Below are positions 1 through 8,153 of a stretch of DNA of 64,000 nucleotides, one piece after another. Both the position numbers and the translations under genes were made by a program. Each line of letters begins with the position of its first letter. The first letter of the stretch is position 1. This DNA is from Azospirillum oryzae (GTDB taxonomy: Bacteria > Pseudomonadota > Alphaproteobacteria > Azospirillales > Azospirillaceae), in assembly GCF_900177515.1 (NCBI RefSeq), contig NZ_FXAK01000002.1, positions 352,001 to 416,000 of the forward strand. The letters run 5' to 3'. The notes beneath the pieces were generated by a model. That model saw only the letters and a program-made list of their open reading frames with translations, was not told where the DNA came from and made no database searches.

Positions 1-408
1 GCGCCAGCCCACCGGCTCCCCCAGCAACGGGGCGGACAGGGCGGTGATGAACAGCGGCCCGGCGAAGCTCAGCACATAGACGTCGGCCAGCGGAAGCTCG
101 CGGAACGCATAGAAGAAGCATCCCATCGAGATCAGTCCGGCGAAGGCCCGCCAGACATGGCCCAGTGGCCGCCGCGTCCGCATCGCCGCAATCCCGCCGC
201 CGCGCCACAGCGTGTAGCCGCCCACCAGCAGGAAGGCGACCAGCGAACGCACGAACATCAGCTGCGGCACCGGGTAATCGGCGGTCAGGAACTTGATGAG
301 CGTGTCCATCGCCGCGAACAGCAGGATCGCGCCCAGGAAGCAGCCGACGGCATAGGGAACCGAATCGGCCTCGGCAGGCAGCAGGTCGGCGGTCTCGGCG
401 TCGGTCAT
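1..408 (-). CDS. DMT/EamA family exporter, N-terminal part (runs off window)
   Basis: Inner-membrane drug/metabolite transporter; substrate unknown. Reading leftwards from an ATG at 408, an open frame of 136 codons runs to the window edge without a stop. After a short acidic N-terminus come a hydrophobic helix containing GAILLFAAMDTLIKF, a second helix with the PVPQLMFVRSLVAFLLVGGY pattern typical of EamA proteins, and further helices around FAGLISMGCFFYAF and LPLADVYVLSFAGPLF. EamA proteins usually have ten helices in two repeats of about 140 residues, so about the first half is visible. The family call is firm; the exported compound cannot be inferred. Confidence 0.8.
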   Translation of the reverse strand, partial: MTDAETADLLPAEADSVPYAVGCFLGAILLFAAMDTLIKFLTADYPVPQLMFVRSLVAFLLVGGYTLWRGGGIAAMRTRRPLGHVWRAFAGLISMGCFFYAFRELPLADVYVLSFAGPLFITALSAPLLGEPVGWR

Positions 409-533
409 GGATCTGTTCGGGGCGGCAATGACGGAGAATGCCCACATTATGGGCAAATGCGCCCGCGTCCCAATGCCGCAACCGCAGGTCTGGTAGGCGT
501 GGGGCTTTGGCCGAGTTCAGGCTCCGGATGCCC

Positions 534-636
534 CCACCTATCCTCCCCCGCTGGGCGGGGGAGAGACTGCCGCTCCCTTTCCGATCAAGCGCTTATCCCC
601 TCCCCCGCCCAGCGGGGGAGGGTTAGGGTGGGGGTC
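534..636. repeat. Palindromic intergenic repeat, copy R1
   Basis: GC-rich imperfect palindrome. The left part reads CTCCCCCGCTGGGCGGGGGAG and the right part CCTCCCCCGCCCAGCGGGGG, each self-complementary and also complementary to each other, ending in GGGTTAGGGTGGGGG. Related sequences occur at about 6741, 29081, 33770 and 36565. It lies between the starts/ends of the exporter and the ferredoxin gene and has no coding capacity of its own. Confidence 0.75.
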
Positions 637-658
637 TAACTTTGCCGCGGCCGACACC

Positions 659-991
659 TCACCGCGACAGCACCATCACCAGCCGCTCCACCGGCGCGTC
701 GTTCACCAGATGCGACTCGACGATCTCGTCGATGTCCTCCGCCGTCTCCGGCCGATACCAGATGCCTTCCGGATAGACCACCATCAGCGGCCCCGCCGAG
801 CAGAAGCCGAGGCAGCCCGTCATCGCCATCCCGACATCGGCCAGACCCTTCGCCTGGATTTTCTGGTCGAGCCGCTGCCACAGCGGGTGGGCACCCTTGG
901 CGGCGCAGCTGCCGCGCGGATGGCCGGGCGGACGCTGCTGGGCGCAGCAGAAGACGTGGTGGCGGAAGGTCTGCGGAATGTCGAGCGGCAT
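659..991 (-). CDS. Thioredoxin-like [2Fe-2S] ferredoxin domain protein
   Basis: Small cytoplasmic electron carrier of the thioredoxin-like [2Fe-2S] (Shethna-type) ferredoxin family. The 110-residue protein has cysteines at 15/16, 29, 60 and 64; the GCLGFCSAGP segment holding Cys60 and Cys64 matches the second half of the family's cluster-binding pattern, and HVFCCAQQRPPGHPRGSC the first half. A conserved VYPEGIWY segment follows. It is transcribed away from the nucleoside operon, with 186 bp between the two starts. The electron-transfer partner is not visible in the window. Confidence 0.85.
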   Translation of the reverse strand: MPLDIPQTFRHHVFCCAQQRPPGHPRGSCAAKGAHPLWQRLDQKIQAKGLADVGMAMTGCLGFCSAGPLMVVYPEGIWYRPETAEDIDEIVESHLVNDAPVERLVMVLSR

Positions 992-1007
992 CGGGCATGC
1001 TCCATAG

Positions 1008-1024
1008 CCATAAAATTATTATGG
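1008..1024. promoter_or_regulatory. AT-rich perfect palindrome between ferredoxin and nucleoside operon
   Basis: CCATAA-AATTA-TTATGG is a perfect 6-bp inverted repeat with a 5-bp centre. It sits 17 bp upstream of the ferredoxin start and about 155 bp upstream of the permease start, in an AT-rich island within GC-rich DNA. This is the geometry of a repressor/activator site; the protein is unknown. Confidence 0.4.
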
Positions 1025-1177
1025 GTAAGAAGCATGCCAGAATGCTGCGCTGCGGCAAGGCTTTTTGTAATGCGTCCAACTCTCGATAGCCGCAGGCCGC
1101 CCGGCGCCACGAAATGCTTGGTCGGCTGGGCGTTGGCGGTTAAGAATCCCCGACAGGGGGCAATCCAGGAGACGCCG

Positions 1178-2329
1178 GTGCTGCTGAGCGGGTCGGGTAA
1201 GGGACAGCCGGGCGCCGTGCCGGGCTGGGTCGGATATGCGCTGCTGCCGGTCCTCAACCTCGTCGCGGCCTTCGTGCTGTCGGGGCTGGTGATCCTGGTG
1301 ATCGGCGAGAATCCGATCGACGTGCTGTCGCTGCTGCTGTCGGAGGCTCTGGGCTACCCGGAGGCCATCGGCTACACCCTGTATTACACCACCGACTACA
1401 TCTTCACCGGGCTGGCGGTCGCCATCGCCTTCCATTGCGGGCTGTTCAACATCGGCGGCGAGGGGCAGGCCTATCTGGGCGGGCTCGGCGCCGGGCTGGT
1501 GGCGCTGGCGCTGACCGGCTGGCCCTGGCCGGTGGTGGCGCTGCTGGCGGTGCTGGCGTCGGCCCTGTTCGGCGCCGCCTGGGCCTTCATCCCGGCCTGG
1601 CTGCAGGCCAAGCGCGGCAGCCACATCGTCATCACGACGATCATGTTCAACTTCATCGCCGCGTCGATCATGACCTGGCTGCTGGTGGACGTGCTGATCC
1701 GCCCCGGCAGCCAGTCGCCGGAAACCCGCGAATTCGATCCGGGCGTCTGGCTGCCGTCGATGGACCGGGCGCTCGGCTGGTTCGGCATCACCATCCCGGC
1801 CTCGCCGCTGAACCTGTCCTTCCTCTGGGCCTTGGCCTGCTGCCTGCTGTTCCACATCTTCCTGCGCCGCACCCGCTGGGGCTATGAGCTGCGCACCGTG
1901 GGCCGGAACGAGCGGGCGGCGGTCTATGCCGGCATCTCGCCGTCGCGGAACATCATCATCGCCATGCTGATCTCCGGTGCCCTGGCCGGCTTCGTCGGAG
2001 TGAACGAGATCCTCGGCGTGCAGCACCGGGTGATCCTGAACTTCACCGGCGGCGTCGGCTTTGTCGGCATCGCCGTCGCCCTGATGGGACGCAACCACCC
2101 GGTCGGGATCATTCTGGCCGCCTTGCTGTTCGGGGTTCTGGCGCAGGGCGGCGGCCAGCTGTCCTTCGACTATCCCACGATCAACCGCGAACTGGTGATG
2201 GTCATCCAGGGCTTGGTCATCCTGTTCGCCGGCGCGATGGAGAACCTGTTCAAGCCGCAGGTGGAGGCGCTGTTCCGCCGCCGCAGCGCTGCCACCGCCG
2301 CAGATGTCGCCACTGGGGGAAGGGGCTGA
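1178..2329 (+). CDS. Nucleoside-type ABC transporter permease, larger subunit
   Basis: Inner-membrane permease of the BPD_transp_2 family (NupP/RnsC/YufP type), which with a second permease forms the channel for nucleoside uptake. 383 residues, all hydrophobic helices. Diagnostic segments are the FNIGGEGQAYLGGL motif about residue 90, GSHIVITTIMFNFIAA, the cytoplasmic RRTRWGYELRTVGRNERAAVYAGI loop and the GFVGIAVALMGRNHPVGI helix. A longer open frame extends upstream, but GTG at 1178 is chosen because AGGAG lies at 1167-1171, six bases before it, and the upstream part overlaps the divergent ferredoxin gene. It is followed after 3 bp by the partner permease. No ATPase or binding protein gene precedes it, which is unusual. 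Confidence 0.9.
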   Translation: MLLSGSGKGQPGAVPGWVGYALLPVLNLVAAFVLSGLVILVIGENPIDVLSLLLSEALGYPEAIGYTLYYTTDYIFTGLAVAIAFHCGLFNIGGEGQAYLGGLGAGLVALALTGWPWPVVALLAVLASALFGAAWAFIPAWLQAKRGSHIVITTIMFNFIAASIMTWLLVDVLIRPGSQSPETREFDPGVWLPSMDRALGWFGITIPASPLNLSFLWALACCLLFHIFLRRTRWGYELRTVGRNERAAVYAGISPSRNIIIAMLISGALAGFVGVNEILGVQHRVILNFTGGVGFVGIAVALMGRNHPVGIILAALLFGVLAQGGGQLSFDYPTINRELVMVIQGLVILFAGAMENLFKPQVEALFRRRSAATAADVATGGRG

Positions 2330-2332
2330 GCG

Positions 2333-3307
2333 ATGGAGGACGCACTTCTTCTGGCGCTGCAGCTGCTGAGCGCCACCATCCGGGTGGCGACGCCGCTGGT
2401 GCTGGCCGCCTTCGCCGGCATGTATTGCGAGCGGTCGGGCGTGGTCGACATCGGGCTGGAGGGCAAGATGCTGGCCGGCGCCTTCTTCTCCGCCGCCGTC
2501 GCCTCGGTCACGCTGAACCCCTGGCTCGGGCTGCTGGCCGGCATCGCCGCCGGGGTCGTGCTGGCGCTGGTCCACGGCTTCGCCTGCATCACCCACAACG
2601 GCAATCAAGTGGTGTCGGGCATGGCGATCAACATCCTGGTCGCCGGGCTGGCGCCGACGCTGGCCTATGCCTGGTTCCAGCAGGGCGGCCAGACCCCGCT
2701 TCTGCCCAACGAGGCGCGCATCCCCGCGGTCGAGCTGCCGGGGGTGGAGGCCCTGTCCGGCATCCCGGTGCTGGGGCCGGTCTATCGCGAATTGTTGAAC
2801 GGTAACAATGTGCTGATATGGGTGACGCTGGTCCTGGTGATCGCCACCCATTGGGTGCTCTACCGCTCGCGCTTCGGGCTACGACTGCGCGCGGTGGGCG
2901 AGAACCCGGCGGCGGTCGACACTGCCGGTCTGTCGGTGACGCGGCTGCGCTATCAGGCGCTGCTGGTGACCGGCGCGCTGACGGGGATGGCCGGCTCGTA
3001 TCTCTCCACCGGGCATGGCGCCGGCTTTGTCCGCGACATGACCGCCGGCAAGGGCTATCTGGCGCTGGCGGCGCTGATCTTCGGCAAATGGCGGCCGGGA
3101 CCGACCCTGTTCGCCTGCCTGCTGTTCGCCTTTACCGACGCGGTGCAGGTGCGCCTGCAGGGGGTGGAACTGCCGGGCATCGGCGTCATCCCGGTGCAGT
3201 TCATCCAGATGCTGCCCTATGTGCTGACCGTCCTGCTGCTGGCCGGCTTCGTCGGCAAGGCCATCGCCCCGAAGGCGAGCGGCATCCCCTATGTCAAGGA
3301 GCGCTGA
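2333..3307 (+). CDS. Nucleoside-type ABC transporter permease, smaller subunit
   Basis: Second membrane subunit of the same importer (RnsD/NupQ/YufQ type), 324 residues. The GVVDIGLEGKMLAGAFFSA segment near residue 40, the NQVVSGMAINILVAGL helix, the RSRFGLRLRAVGENPAAVDTAG loop and the late GKGYLALAALIFGKWRPG segment are typical. Starts 3 bp after the first permease stop and is followed 4 bp later by cdd, so it is cotranscribed with the salvage enzymes. Direct linkage to cdd, PNP, deoC and deoA argues that the cargo is a nucleoside. Confidence 0.92.
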   Translation: MEDALLLALQLLSATIRVATPLVLAAFAGMYCERSGVVDIGLEGKMLAGAFFSAAVASVTLNPWLGLLAGIAAGVVLALVHGFACITHNGNQVVSGMAINILVAGLAPTLAYAWFQQGGQTPLLPNEARIPAVELPGVEALSGIPVLGPVYRELLNGNNVLIWVTLVLVIATHWVLYRSRFGLRLRAVGENPAAVDTAGLSVTRLRYQALLVTGALTGMAGSYLSTGHGAGFVRDMTAGKGYLALAALIFGKWRPGPTLFACLLFAFTDAVQVRLQGVELPGIGVIPVQFIQMLPYVLTVLLLAGFVGKAIAPKASGIPYVKER

Positions 3308-3311
3308 CGCC

Positions 3312-3731
3312 ATGACCTACCCGGCAGAGCTGACCCCACTGATCGAAGCGGCCCGCGCCGCGCGCGGGAACGCCCACGCTCCCTATTCCAAATTCAAGGT
3401 GGGCGCCGCCATCCTCGGCGAATCGGGGCGCATCTTCGCCGGCTGCAATGTGGAGAATGCGGCCTACCCGCAGGGCCAGTGCGCCGAAGCGAGCGCCATC
3501 GGCGCCATGGTCACCGCCGGCGACCGCCGCATCCGCGCCATCCTCGTGATGGGCGGCGAAGCGGGGGCGGAGGAGATCTGCACCCCCTGCGGCGGCTGCC
3601 GCCAGCGCATCCGCGAATTCGCGACGCCGGACACCCCGATCCACATCTGCGATCCGGCCGGCCTGCGGCGGACCTTTTCGCTGGAGACCCTGTTGCCCGA
3701 ATCGTTCGGCCCCACCAATTTAGCCTTCTGA
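3312..3731 (+). CDS. cdd: Cytidine deaminase
   Basis: Zinc hydrolase converting cytidine and deoxycytidine to uridine and deoxyuridine. The 139-residue length fits the homotetrameric short Cdd class. Zinc ligands are Cys57 in GQCAEASAIG, with the catalytic glutamate at 59, and Cys93/Cys96 in TPCGGCRQ; the substrate-binding GCNVENAAYPQ segment (45-54) is intact. The ATG at 3312 is four bases after the permease stop; an earlier in-frame start would overlap the permease. In this operon it feeds pyrimidine nucleosides to DeoA. Confidence 0.97.
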   Translation: MTYPAELTPLIEAARAARGNAHAPYSKFKVGAAILGESGRIFAGCNVENAAYPQGQCAEASAIGAMVTAGDRRIRAILVMGGEAGAEEICTPCGGCRQRIREFATPDTPIHICDPAGLRRTFSLETLLPESFGPTNLAF

Positions 3732-3746
3732 GCGGAGTTCCCCGAC

Positions 3747-4580
3747 ATGACGGCAGCCCGCGCCGCCGCGGACATCCTTCACCGTGCCTCCGGCCATCGG
3801 CCGCGGGTCGGCATCGTGCTGGGCTCAGGTCTTGGCGGCATTGCCGACCGCATCGCCGGTGCCGTTTCCATCCCCTATGGCGAGATCGCCGGCTTCCCGG
3901 TTCCCAGCGTGTCCGGCCATGCCGGGCGGCTGGTCGTGGGGCAGCTCGGCGGGGTCGAGGTCGCCTGCATGCAGGGCCGCGTCCATGCTTATGAAGGCAA
4001 CGGCTTCGATGCGCTGAAGACCGCGGTGCGGGCGCTGAAGCTGGCAGGCTGCGACACGCTGGTGCTGACCGCCGCCGTCGGCTCCCTTCGGTTGGAGGTC
4101 GGGCCGGGCCGGCTGATGGCGATCAGCGACCATCTGAACCTGCTGGGTTCCAACCCGCTGACCGGCCCGAACGACGAAGCCTTCGGCGAACGTTTCCCCA
4201 GCATGACCGACGCCTGGGATCCGGACCTCCGCGCCCTGCTGAAGGAGGTGGCCGCCGGCCTTTCCATCGACTTGGCGGAGGGCGTCTATGCCGCCTATCC
4301 CGGCCCGTCCTTCGAGACGCCGGCCGAGGTGCGGATGATGAAGCTGCTGGGCGCCGACGCGGTCGGCATGTCCACGGTGCCGGAATGCATCATCGCCCGA
4401 CATTGCGGCCTGCGGGTCGCCGGCTGCGCCGTCGTCACCAACCTGGGTGTCGGGCTCGGCGACGGGCCGGTCGACCATCACCAGACCCTTACTGCCGCAT
4501 CGGCGGCAGCCGCCGACCTGGAACGCCTGCTGGTCGGCTTCCTCGAACGCCTGCATGAAAAGGACGGGTCCCGGTCATGA
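3747..4580 (+). CDS. Purine-nucleoside phosphorylase (trimeric PNP/MTAP class)
   Basis: Phosphorolyses purine (deoxy)ribonucleosides to the free base and (deoxy)ribose-1-phosphate. 277 residues, the normal length for the trimeric class. Visible motifs are the phosphate loop GIVLGSGLGG near residue 24, GRVHAYEG around 82-89, the YPGPSFETPAEVRM segment and the MSTVPECIIARHCGLRV signature, followed by TNLGVGL carrying the base-contacting asparagine. The stop overlaps the deoC start (ATGA), so translation is probably coupled. The alternative, methylthioadenosine phosphorylase, is less likely given cdd/deoC/deoA as neighbours. Confidence 0.93.
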   Translation: MTAARAAADILHRASGHRPRVGIVLGSGLGGIADRIAGAVSIPYGEIAGFPVPSVSGHAGRLVVGQLGGVEVACMQGRVHAYEGNGFDALKTAVRALKLAGCDTLVLTAAVGSLRLEVGPGRLMAISDHLNLLGSNPLTGPNDEAFGERFPSMTDAWDPDLRALLKEVAAGLSIDLAEGVYAAYPGPSFETPAEVRMMKLLGADAVGMSTVPECIIARHCGLRVAGCAVVTNLGVGLGDGPVDHHQTLTAASAAAADLERLLVGFLERLHEKDGSRS

Positions 4581-5404
4581 AACTGTCTGCCGACCTGCAA
4601 AGCGCGCTCGACGCCAGCGCCAACGCCCCGTCCGACGCCGATCTGGCGCGCCGTGCCGTGGGCATGCTCGACCTCACCAGCCTGAACGGCGACGACAGCG
4701 ACCGCGTGGTGCAGGAACTCTGCGCCCGCGCCGTGACGCCGGCGGGGCCGGTCGCCGCCGTCTGCGTCTGGCCGCGCTTCGTCCCTACCGCGCGCAAGGC
4801 GCTGGAGGGAACGCCGGTGAAGGTCGCCACCGTGGTGAATTTCCCGACCGGAGAGGCCGATGCCTCCTCGGTGGCGGCGGAGACCCGGCGCGCCATCGCC
4901 GACGGCGCCGACGAGATTGACGTCGTGCTGCCCTACAAGGCCTTCATCGACGGCGCCCGCACCCAGCCGATGAATGTGGTGAAGGCCTGCCGCGAAGCCT
5001 GCGGCGACAAGGCCTTGATGAAGGTGATTCTCGAATCCGGCGCCTTCCCCGACGCCGACCTGCTGGCCTGGGCGGCCCGCGACGCCATCGCCGCCGGCGC
5101 CGATTTCCTGAAGACCTCCACCGGCAAGACGCAGCCGGCCGCGACCCTGCCGGCGGCGGCGGTGATGCTCGACTGCATCTATGAATCCGGCAAGCCGGTC
5201 GGCTTCAAGGCATCCGGCGGCATCCGCGACGCGGCGGAGGCGGCGCGCTATCTGGCGCTGGCCGACCGCATCCTGGGCGAAGGCTGGGCAACGCCGCAGA
5301 CCTTCCGCTTCGGCGCCTCCAGCCTGCTCGACTCGCTGCTGGCGGCGGCCGGGCATGGGGAGCGGGAGGGCGAACGCGAACCGGCCCCGGCGGGAGGCTA
5401 CTGA
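4577..5404 (+). CDS. deoC: Deoxyribose-phosphate aldolase
   Basis: Class I aldolase splitting 2-deoxyribose-5-phosphate into glyceraldehyde-3-phosphate and acetaldehyde. The Schiff-base lysine is Lys179 in DFLKTSTGK and the second active-site lysine Lys211 in GFKASGGIR; ADEIDVVLPY (about 111-120) carries the catalytic aspartate. At 275 residues it is somewhat longer than usual, the extra part being a charged Glu/Arg/Pro tail after residue 260. Overlaps PNP by 4 nt and is followed 3 bp later by deoA. A phosphopentomutase, normally needed between PNP/DeoA and DeoC, is not in this operon. Confidence 0.96.
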   Translation: MKLSADLQSALDASANAPSDADLARRAVGMLDLTSLNGDDSDRVVQELCARAVTPAGPVAAVCVWPRFVPTARKALEGTPVKVATVVNFPTGEADASSVAAETRRAIADGADEIDVVLPYKAFIDGARTQPMNVVKACREACGDKALMKVILESGAFPDADLLAWAARDAIAAGADFLKTSTGKTQPAATLPAAAVMLDCIYESGKPVGFKASGGIRDAAEAARYLALADRILGEGWATPQTFRFGASSLLDSLLAAAGHGEREGEREPAPAGGY

Positions 5405-5407
5405 GGC

Positions 5408-6727
5408 ATGCTTCCGCAGGAGATCGTCCGCGCCAAGCGCGACGGCCAGCCGTTGGACGACGCCACCATCCGGGACTTCGTGCGCGGCATCACCGACGGC
5501 AGCGTGTCGGAGGCCCAGGCGGCGGCCTTCGCCATGGCCGTCTTCTTCCGCGGCATGAGCCTGGACGAACGGGTGGCGCTGACCCGCGCCATGCGCGATT
5601 CGGGAACGGTGATGGAATGGCGGTCGCTGGACCTGCCCGGCCCGGTGATCGACAAGCATTCGACCGGCGGGGTCGGTGACAAGGTCAGCCTGATCCTGGC
5701 GCCGATGCTGGCGGCCTGCGGCGGCTTCGTGCCGATGGTGTCGGGGCGCGGGCTTGGCCACACCGGCGGAACGCTCGACAAGTTCGAGAGCATCCCCGGC
5801 TACCGCGCCAAGCCCGACAACGACCTGCTGCGCCGGGTGGTGAGGGAGGTCGGCTGTGCCGTGATCGGCGCGACCGACGACATCGCCCCGGCCGACAAGC
5901 GGCTCTACGCCATCCGCGACGTGACGGCGACGGTCGAATCGCTCGACCTCATCACCGCGTCGATCCTGTCGAAGAAGCTCGCCGCCGGGCTCGACGCACT
6001 GGTGATGGACGTAAAGTTCGGCAGCGGCGCCTTCATGCAGCGGTTCGAAGATGCCGAGGCGCTGGCCGACAGCATCGTCACCGTGTCGAAGGGCGCCGGC
6101 CTGCCGGCGGTGGCCCTGCTGACCGACATGAACGAGGTGCTGGGCCGCAGCGCCGGTAATGCGCTGGAGATGCGCGAATGTCTCGCCATCCTGCGCGGGG
6201 AACCGGCCGAAGCGCGGCTCTATGAGGTGACGGCGGCGCTGGCGGCGGAACTGTTGGCGCTGAGCGGGTTGGCGCCGGACGCTGCGGCCGGGCGCGCCAT
6301 GGCCGACCGCTCCATCGCCAGCGGCGAGGCGGCGGAGCGTTTCGCCCGCATGGTGGAGGCACTGGGCGGGCCGGCCGATCTGCTGGAGCAGCCGGATCGC
6401 CATCTGGAGAGCGCGCCCATCGTCCGCCCGGTCTTCGCAGACCAAGCCGGCTTCGTCGGCGCCATCGACACCCGCGGAGTCGGCATGGCGGTGGTGGCGC
6501 TGGGCGGCGGCCGGACCAAGACCACCGACTCCATCGACTTCGCCGTCGGCTTTGACGAGATCGCCGGGCTTGGCGACGCCGTCGGGCCGGGCGAGCGCCC
6601 GCTGGCGATCCTGCACGCCCGCACGGAGGCACAGGCCGACGAAGCCGAGCGCCGCCTGCGCGCGTCGGTCACGGTGACGGACACAGCTCCGGGGAGAGGT
6701 CCGCTGATTGCGAAGCGTCTGGGGTGA
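5408..6727 (+). CDS. deoA: Thymidine phosphorylase
   Basis: Reversibly phosphorolyses thymidine and deoxyuridine to the base and 2-deoxyribose-1-phosphate. 439 residues, full length. The family signature spans SGRGLGHTGGTLDKFESIPG near residue 117; the phosphate site DKHSTGGVGDKVSL lies near residue 83 and the KFGSGAFM segment near 205. Last gene of the 1178-6727 operon; directly downstream is a large palindromic repeat (6741-6916) that may serve as transcript end or stabiliser. Confidence 0.97.
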   Translation: MLPQEIVRAKRDGQPLDDATIRDFVRGITDGSVSEAQAAAFAMAVFFRGMSLDERVALTRAMRDSGTVMEWRSLDLPGPVIDKHSTGGVGDKVSLILAPMLAACGGFVPMVSGRGLGHTGGTLDKFESIPGYRAKPDNDLLRRVVREVGCAVIGATDDIAPADKRLYAIRDVTATVESLDLITASILSKKLAAGLDALVMDVKFGSGAFMQRFEDAEALADSIVTVSKGAGLPAVALLTDMNEVLGRSAGNALEMRECLAILRGEPAEARLYEVTAALAAELLALSGLAPDAAAGRAMADRSIASGEAAERFARMVEALGGPADLLEQPDRHLESAPIVRPVFADQAGFVGAIDTRGVGMAVVALGGGRTKTTDSIDFAVGFDEIAGLGDAVGPGERPLAILHARTEAQADEAERRLRASVTVTDTAPGRGPLIAKRLG

Positions 6728-6740
6728 AATGCGCTGAACT

Positions 6741-6916
6741 CCTTCTCCCCCCTGCTCACGCGCAAACTTCGTTTGCGCTGACGCGACAGGCGGACCTGTG
6801 GTCCGCCGAAAGCGGGGAGAAGGTTGGGATGAGGGGGTTCGGCGTAGCCGAAGAGAGCCACGAAGCGGATCCCCCTCACCCTAACCCTCTCCCCGGGGGG
6901 GAGAGGGGATCCGGGG
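6741..6916. repeat. Large cloverleaf-like palindromic repeat, copy R2
   Basis: Nested perfect inverted repeats. Outer arms CCTTCTCCCC (6741-6750) and GGGGAGAAGG (6814-6823) enclose two perfect 8-bp hairpins with 3-nt loops: GCGCAAAC-TTC-GTTTGCGC (6760-6778) and GGCGGACC-TGT-GGTCCGCC (6789-6807). To the right, TTCGGC-GTA-GCCGAA (6838-6852) is enclosed by GAGGGGG and CCCCCTC arms, followed by CCCTAACCCTCTCCCC and a GGGGGAGAGGGG return arm. The right end shares the CCCTCACCCTAACCCTCTCCCC core with the other copies. Fills the space between convergent deoA and pncB. Confidence 0.85.
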
Positions 6917-6944
6917 CGGGAAAGGGATACGCCACAGTCCCAAC

Positions 6945-8153
6945 CTACCGCCGGAACAGGAACTCGCGGCCGACCTTCACGCGGCGTTCGCCGTCATACT
7001 CGATGATGTCGGCGGTCGCGTAGGTCTCGGTCCAGCGTTCGGGCAGGTAGCTGCCGGTGCCGATCACGTCGACCGGGGCGTTAGCCTCCGCCATCAGCCG
7101 GCACTTGGCCGGGCCGAAGCCGCTGCTGGCCACGATCTTCACTGCCGGGAAGCCGGCCTCGTCCAGCCGCTCGCGCACGTAATGGATCGCCGCGGCCGAA
7201 ACGCCGGTGCCGATCAGATAGCGAAGCTGCGTCTCGTCGCGGTAGCCGCGGATGGCATGCGGCGCATGGCGCTCCAGCACGGCGTAGGAGCCGGGCGGGT
7301 CCAGCCCCTCGACGAAACGGCCGCCGGGGGTGTCGAGCCGCAGCGACAGCTTGCCCTGGGCGGCCAGTTGCGGGAAGCGGCGGCAAACCTCCAGCCCGTC
7401 GGTGATCTCCCGGCCGAAATAATCGACCAGCACGGTCAGGGCCAAATCGGGGAAGGTCTCGTGGAACATTTCCGCCGCGCGCACGGTCGAACCGGCATAG
7501 CCGATCAGGGCGTGCGGCATGGTGCCCATGCCCCGGTCCTGCCCGAAATAGGAGGCGGTGGCGTCGGTGGCGTTGCCGACGAATCCCTTGGCGCCGACCT
7601 TGCGCTTGGCGCGGTCGGATCCGACGGAGGCGGCATAGGCCATCATCTCCGCCATCTCGGTCCCGGCGCAATGGCGGGCGTCCATGGCGAGGAAGGCGAC
7701 CTTCGGCAGGTCGGCACACATGGTGAAGGCGTTGTAGGCGGCGACGCTGGCCGGGCCCAGCTTCTGCAGCAGGATCGTCTCGCAATCGACCAGATGATAG
7801 AAGGAGCCGGTGATGTACATGATCGGCTCGCCGGCCCCGACCCACTTGCCCTCGGGGTAATTCAGCTCGATCTGGAAGCTGGTGTTGCGCTCCCGCGCCA
7901 CCGACTCCAGCCAGTCCACCGCAAGGCGCGGGGCGCAGACCACCGGGCGCCGCATGAAGATGGCGTAGGTGACGGTCTTGTCGCCGAACTTGCCGACCGC
8001 CTCCTTGGTGCGGCGGAAATAGGTGTCCGTCCAGTCGGGAACCGCGGCGGAGGACGGGTGAAGGGCAGTCGGCCCGCTCCCGGTTGTCTGGATGCCGGCG
8101 GGCCGGATACCTGCTGCCCGGCTGCCAACCGATCGGTTATCGCTGTCGCTCAT
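6945..8153 (-). CDS. pncB: Nicotinate phosphoribosyltransferase
   Basis: Makes nicotinate mononucleotide from nicotinate and PRPP, entry to NAD salvage. 402 residues from the ATG at 8153 (GAGG about 10 bases before it). Family features: TDTYFRRTKEAV near the N-terminus, the EPIMYITGSFY segment, GTEMAEMMAYAAS, the GNATDATAS/YFG stretch, LDTPGGRF and the C-terminal phosphate-binding VASSGFGPAKC and IGTGSYLP loops. An in-frame extension upstream to 8348 exists but is Arg/Pro-rich and unlike the family. Convergent with deoA. The first about 25 residues (Ser/Gly/Thr-rich) are probably disordered. Confidence 0.93.
   Translation of the reverse strand: MSDSDNRSVGSRAAGIRPAGIQTTGSGPTALHPSSAAVPDWTDTYFRRTKEAVGKFGDKTVTYAIFMRRPVVCAPRLAVDWLESVARERNTSFQIELNYPEGKWVGAGEPIMYITGSFYHLVDCETILLQKLGPASVAAYNAFTMCADLPKVAFLAMDARHCAGTEMAEMMAYAASVGSDRAKRKVGAKGFVGNATDATASYFGQDRGMGTMPHALIGYAGSTVRAAEMFHETFPDLALTVLVDYFGREITDGLEVCRRFPQLAAQGKLSLRLDTPGGRFVEGLDPPGSYAVLERHAPHAIRGYRDETQLRYLIGTGVSAAAIHYVRERLDEAGFPAVKIVASSGFGPAKCRLMAEANAPVDVIGTGSYLPERWTETYATADIIEYDGERRVKVGREFLFRR

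Noticed and set aside
1019-2851. Long minus-strand open frame opposite the nucleoside permeases (610 codons)
   Set aside because: It is the antisense of two clearly homologous permease genes; its translation is His/Gln/Arg/Gly-rich, the usual shadow in GC-rich DNA.
4478-6616. Long minus-strand open frame opposite deoC and deoA
   Set aside because: Low-complexity His/Arg/Gly-rich shadow of two well conserved genes on the plus strand.
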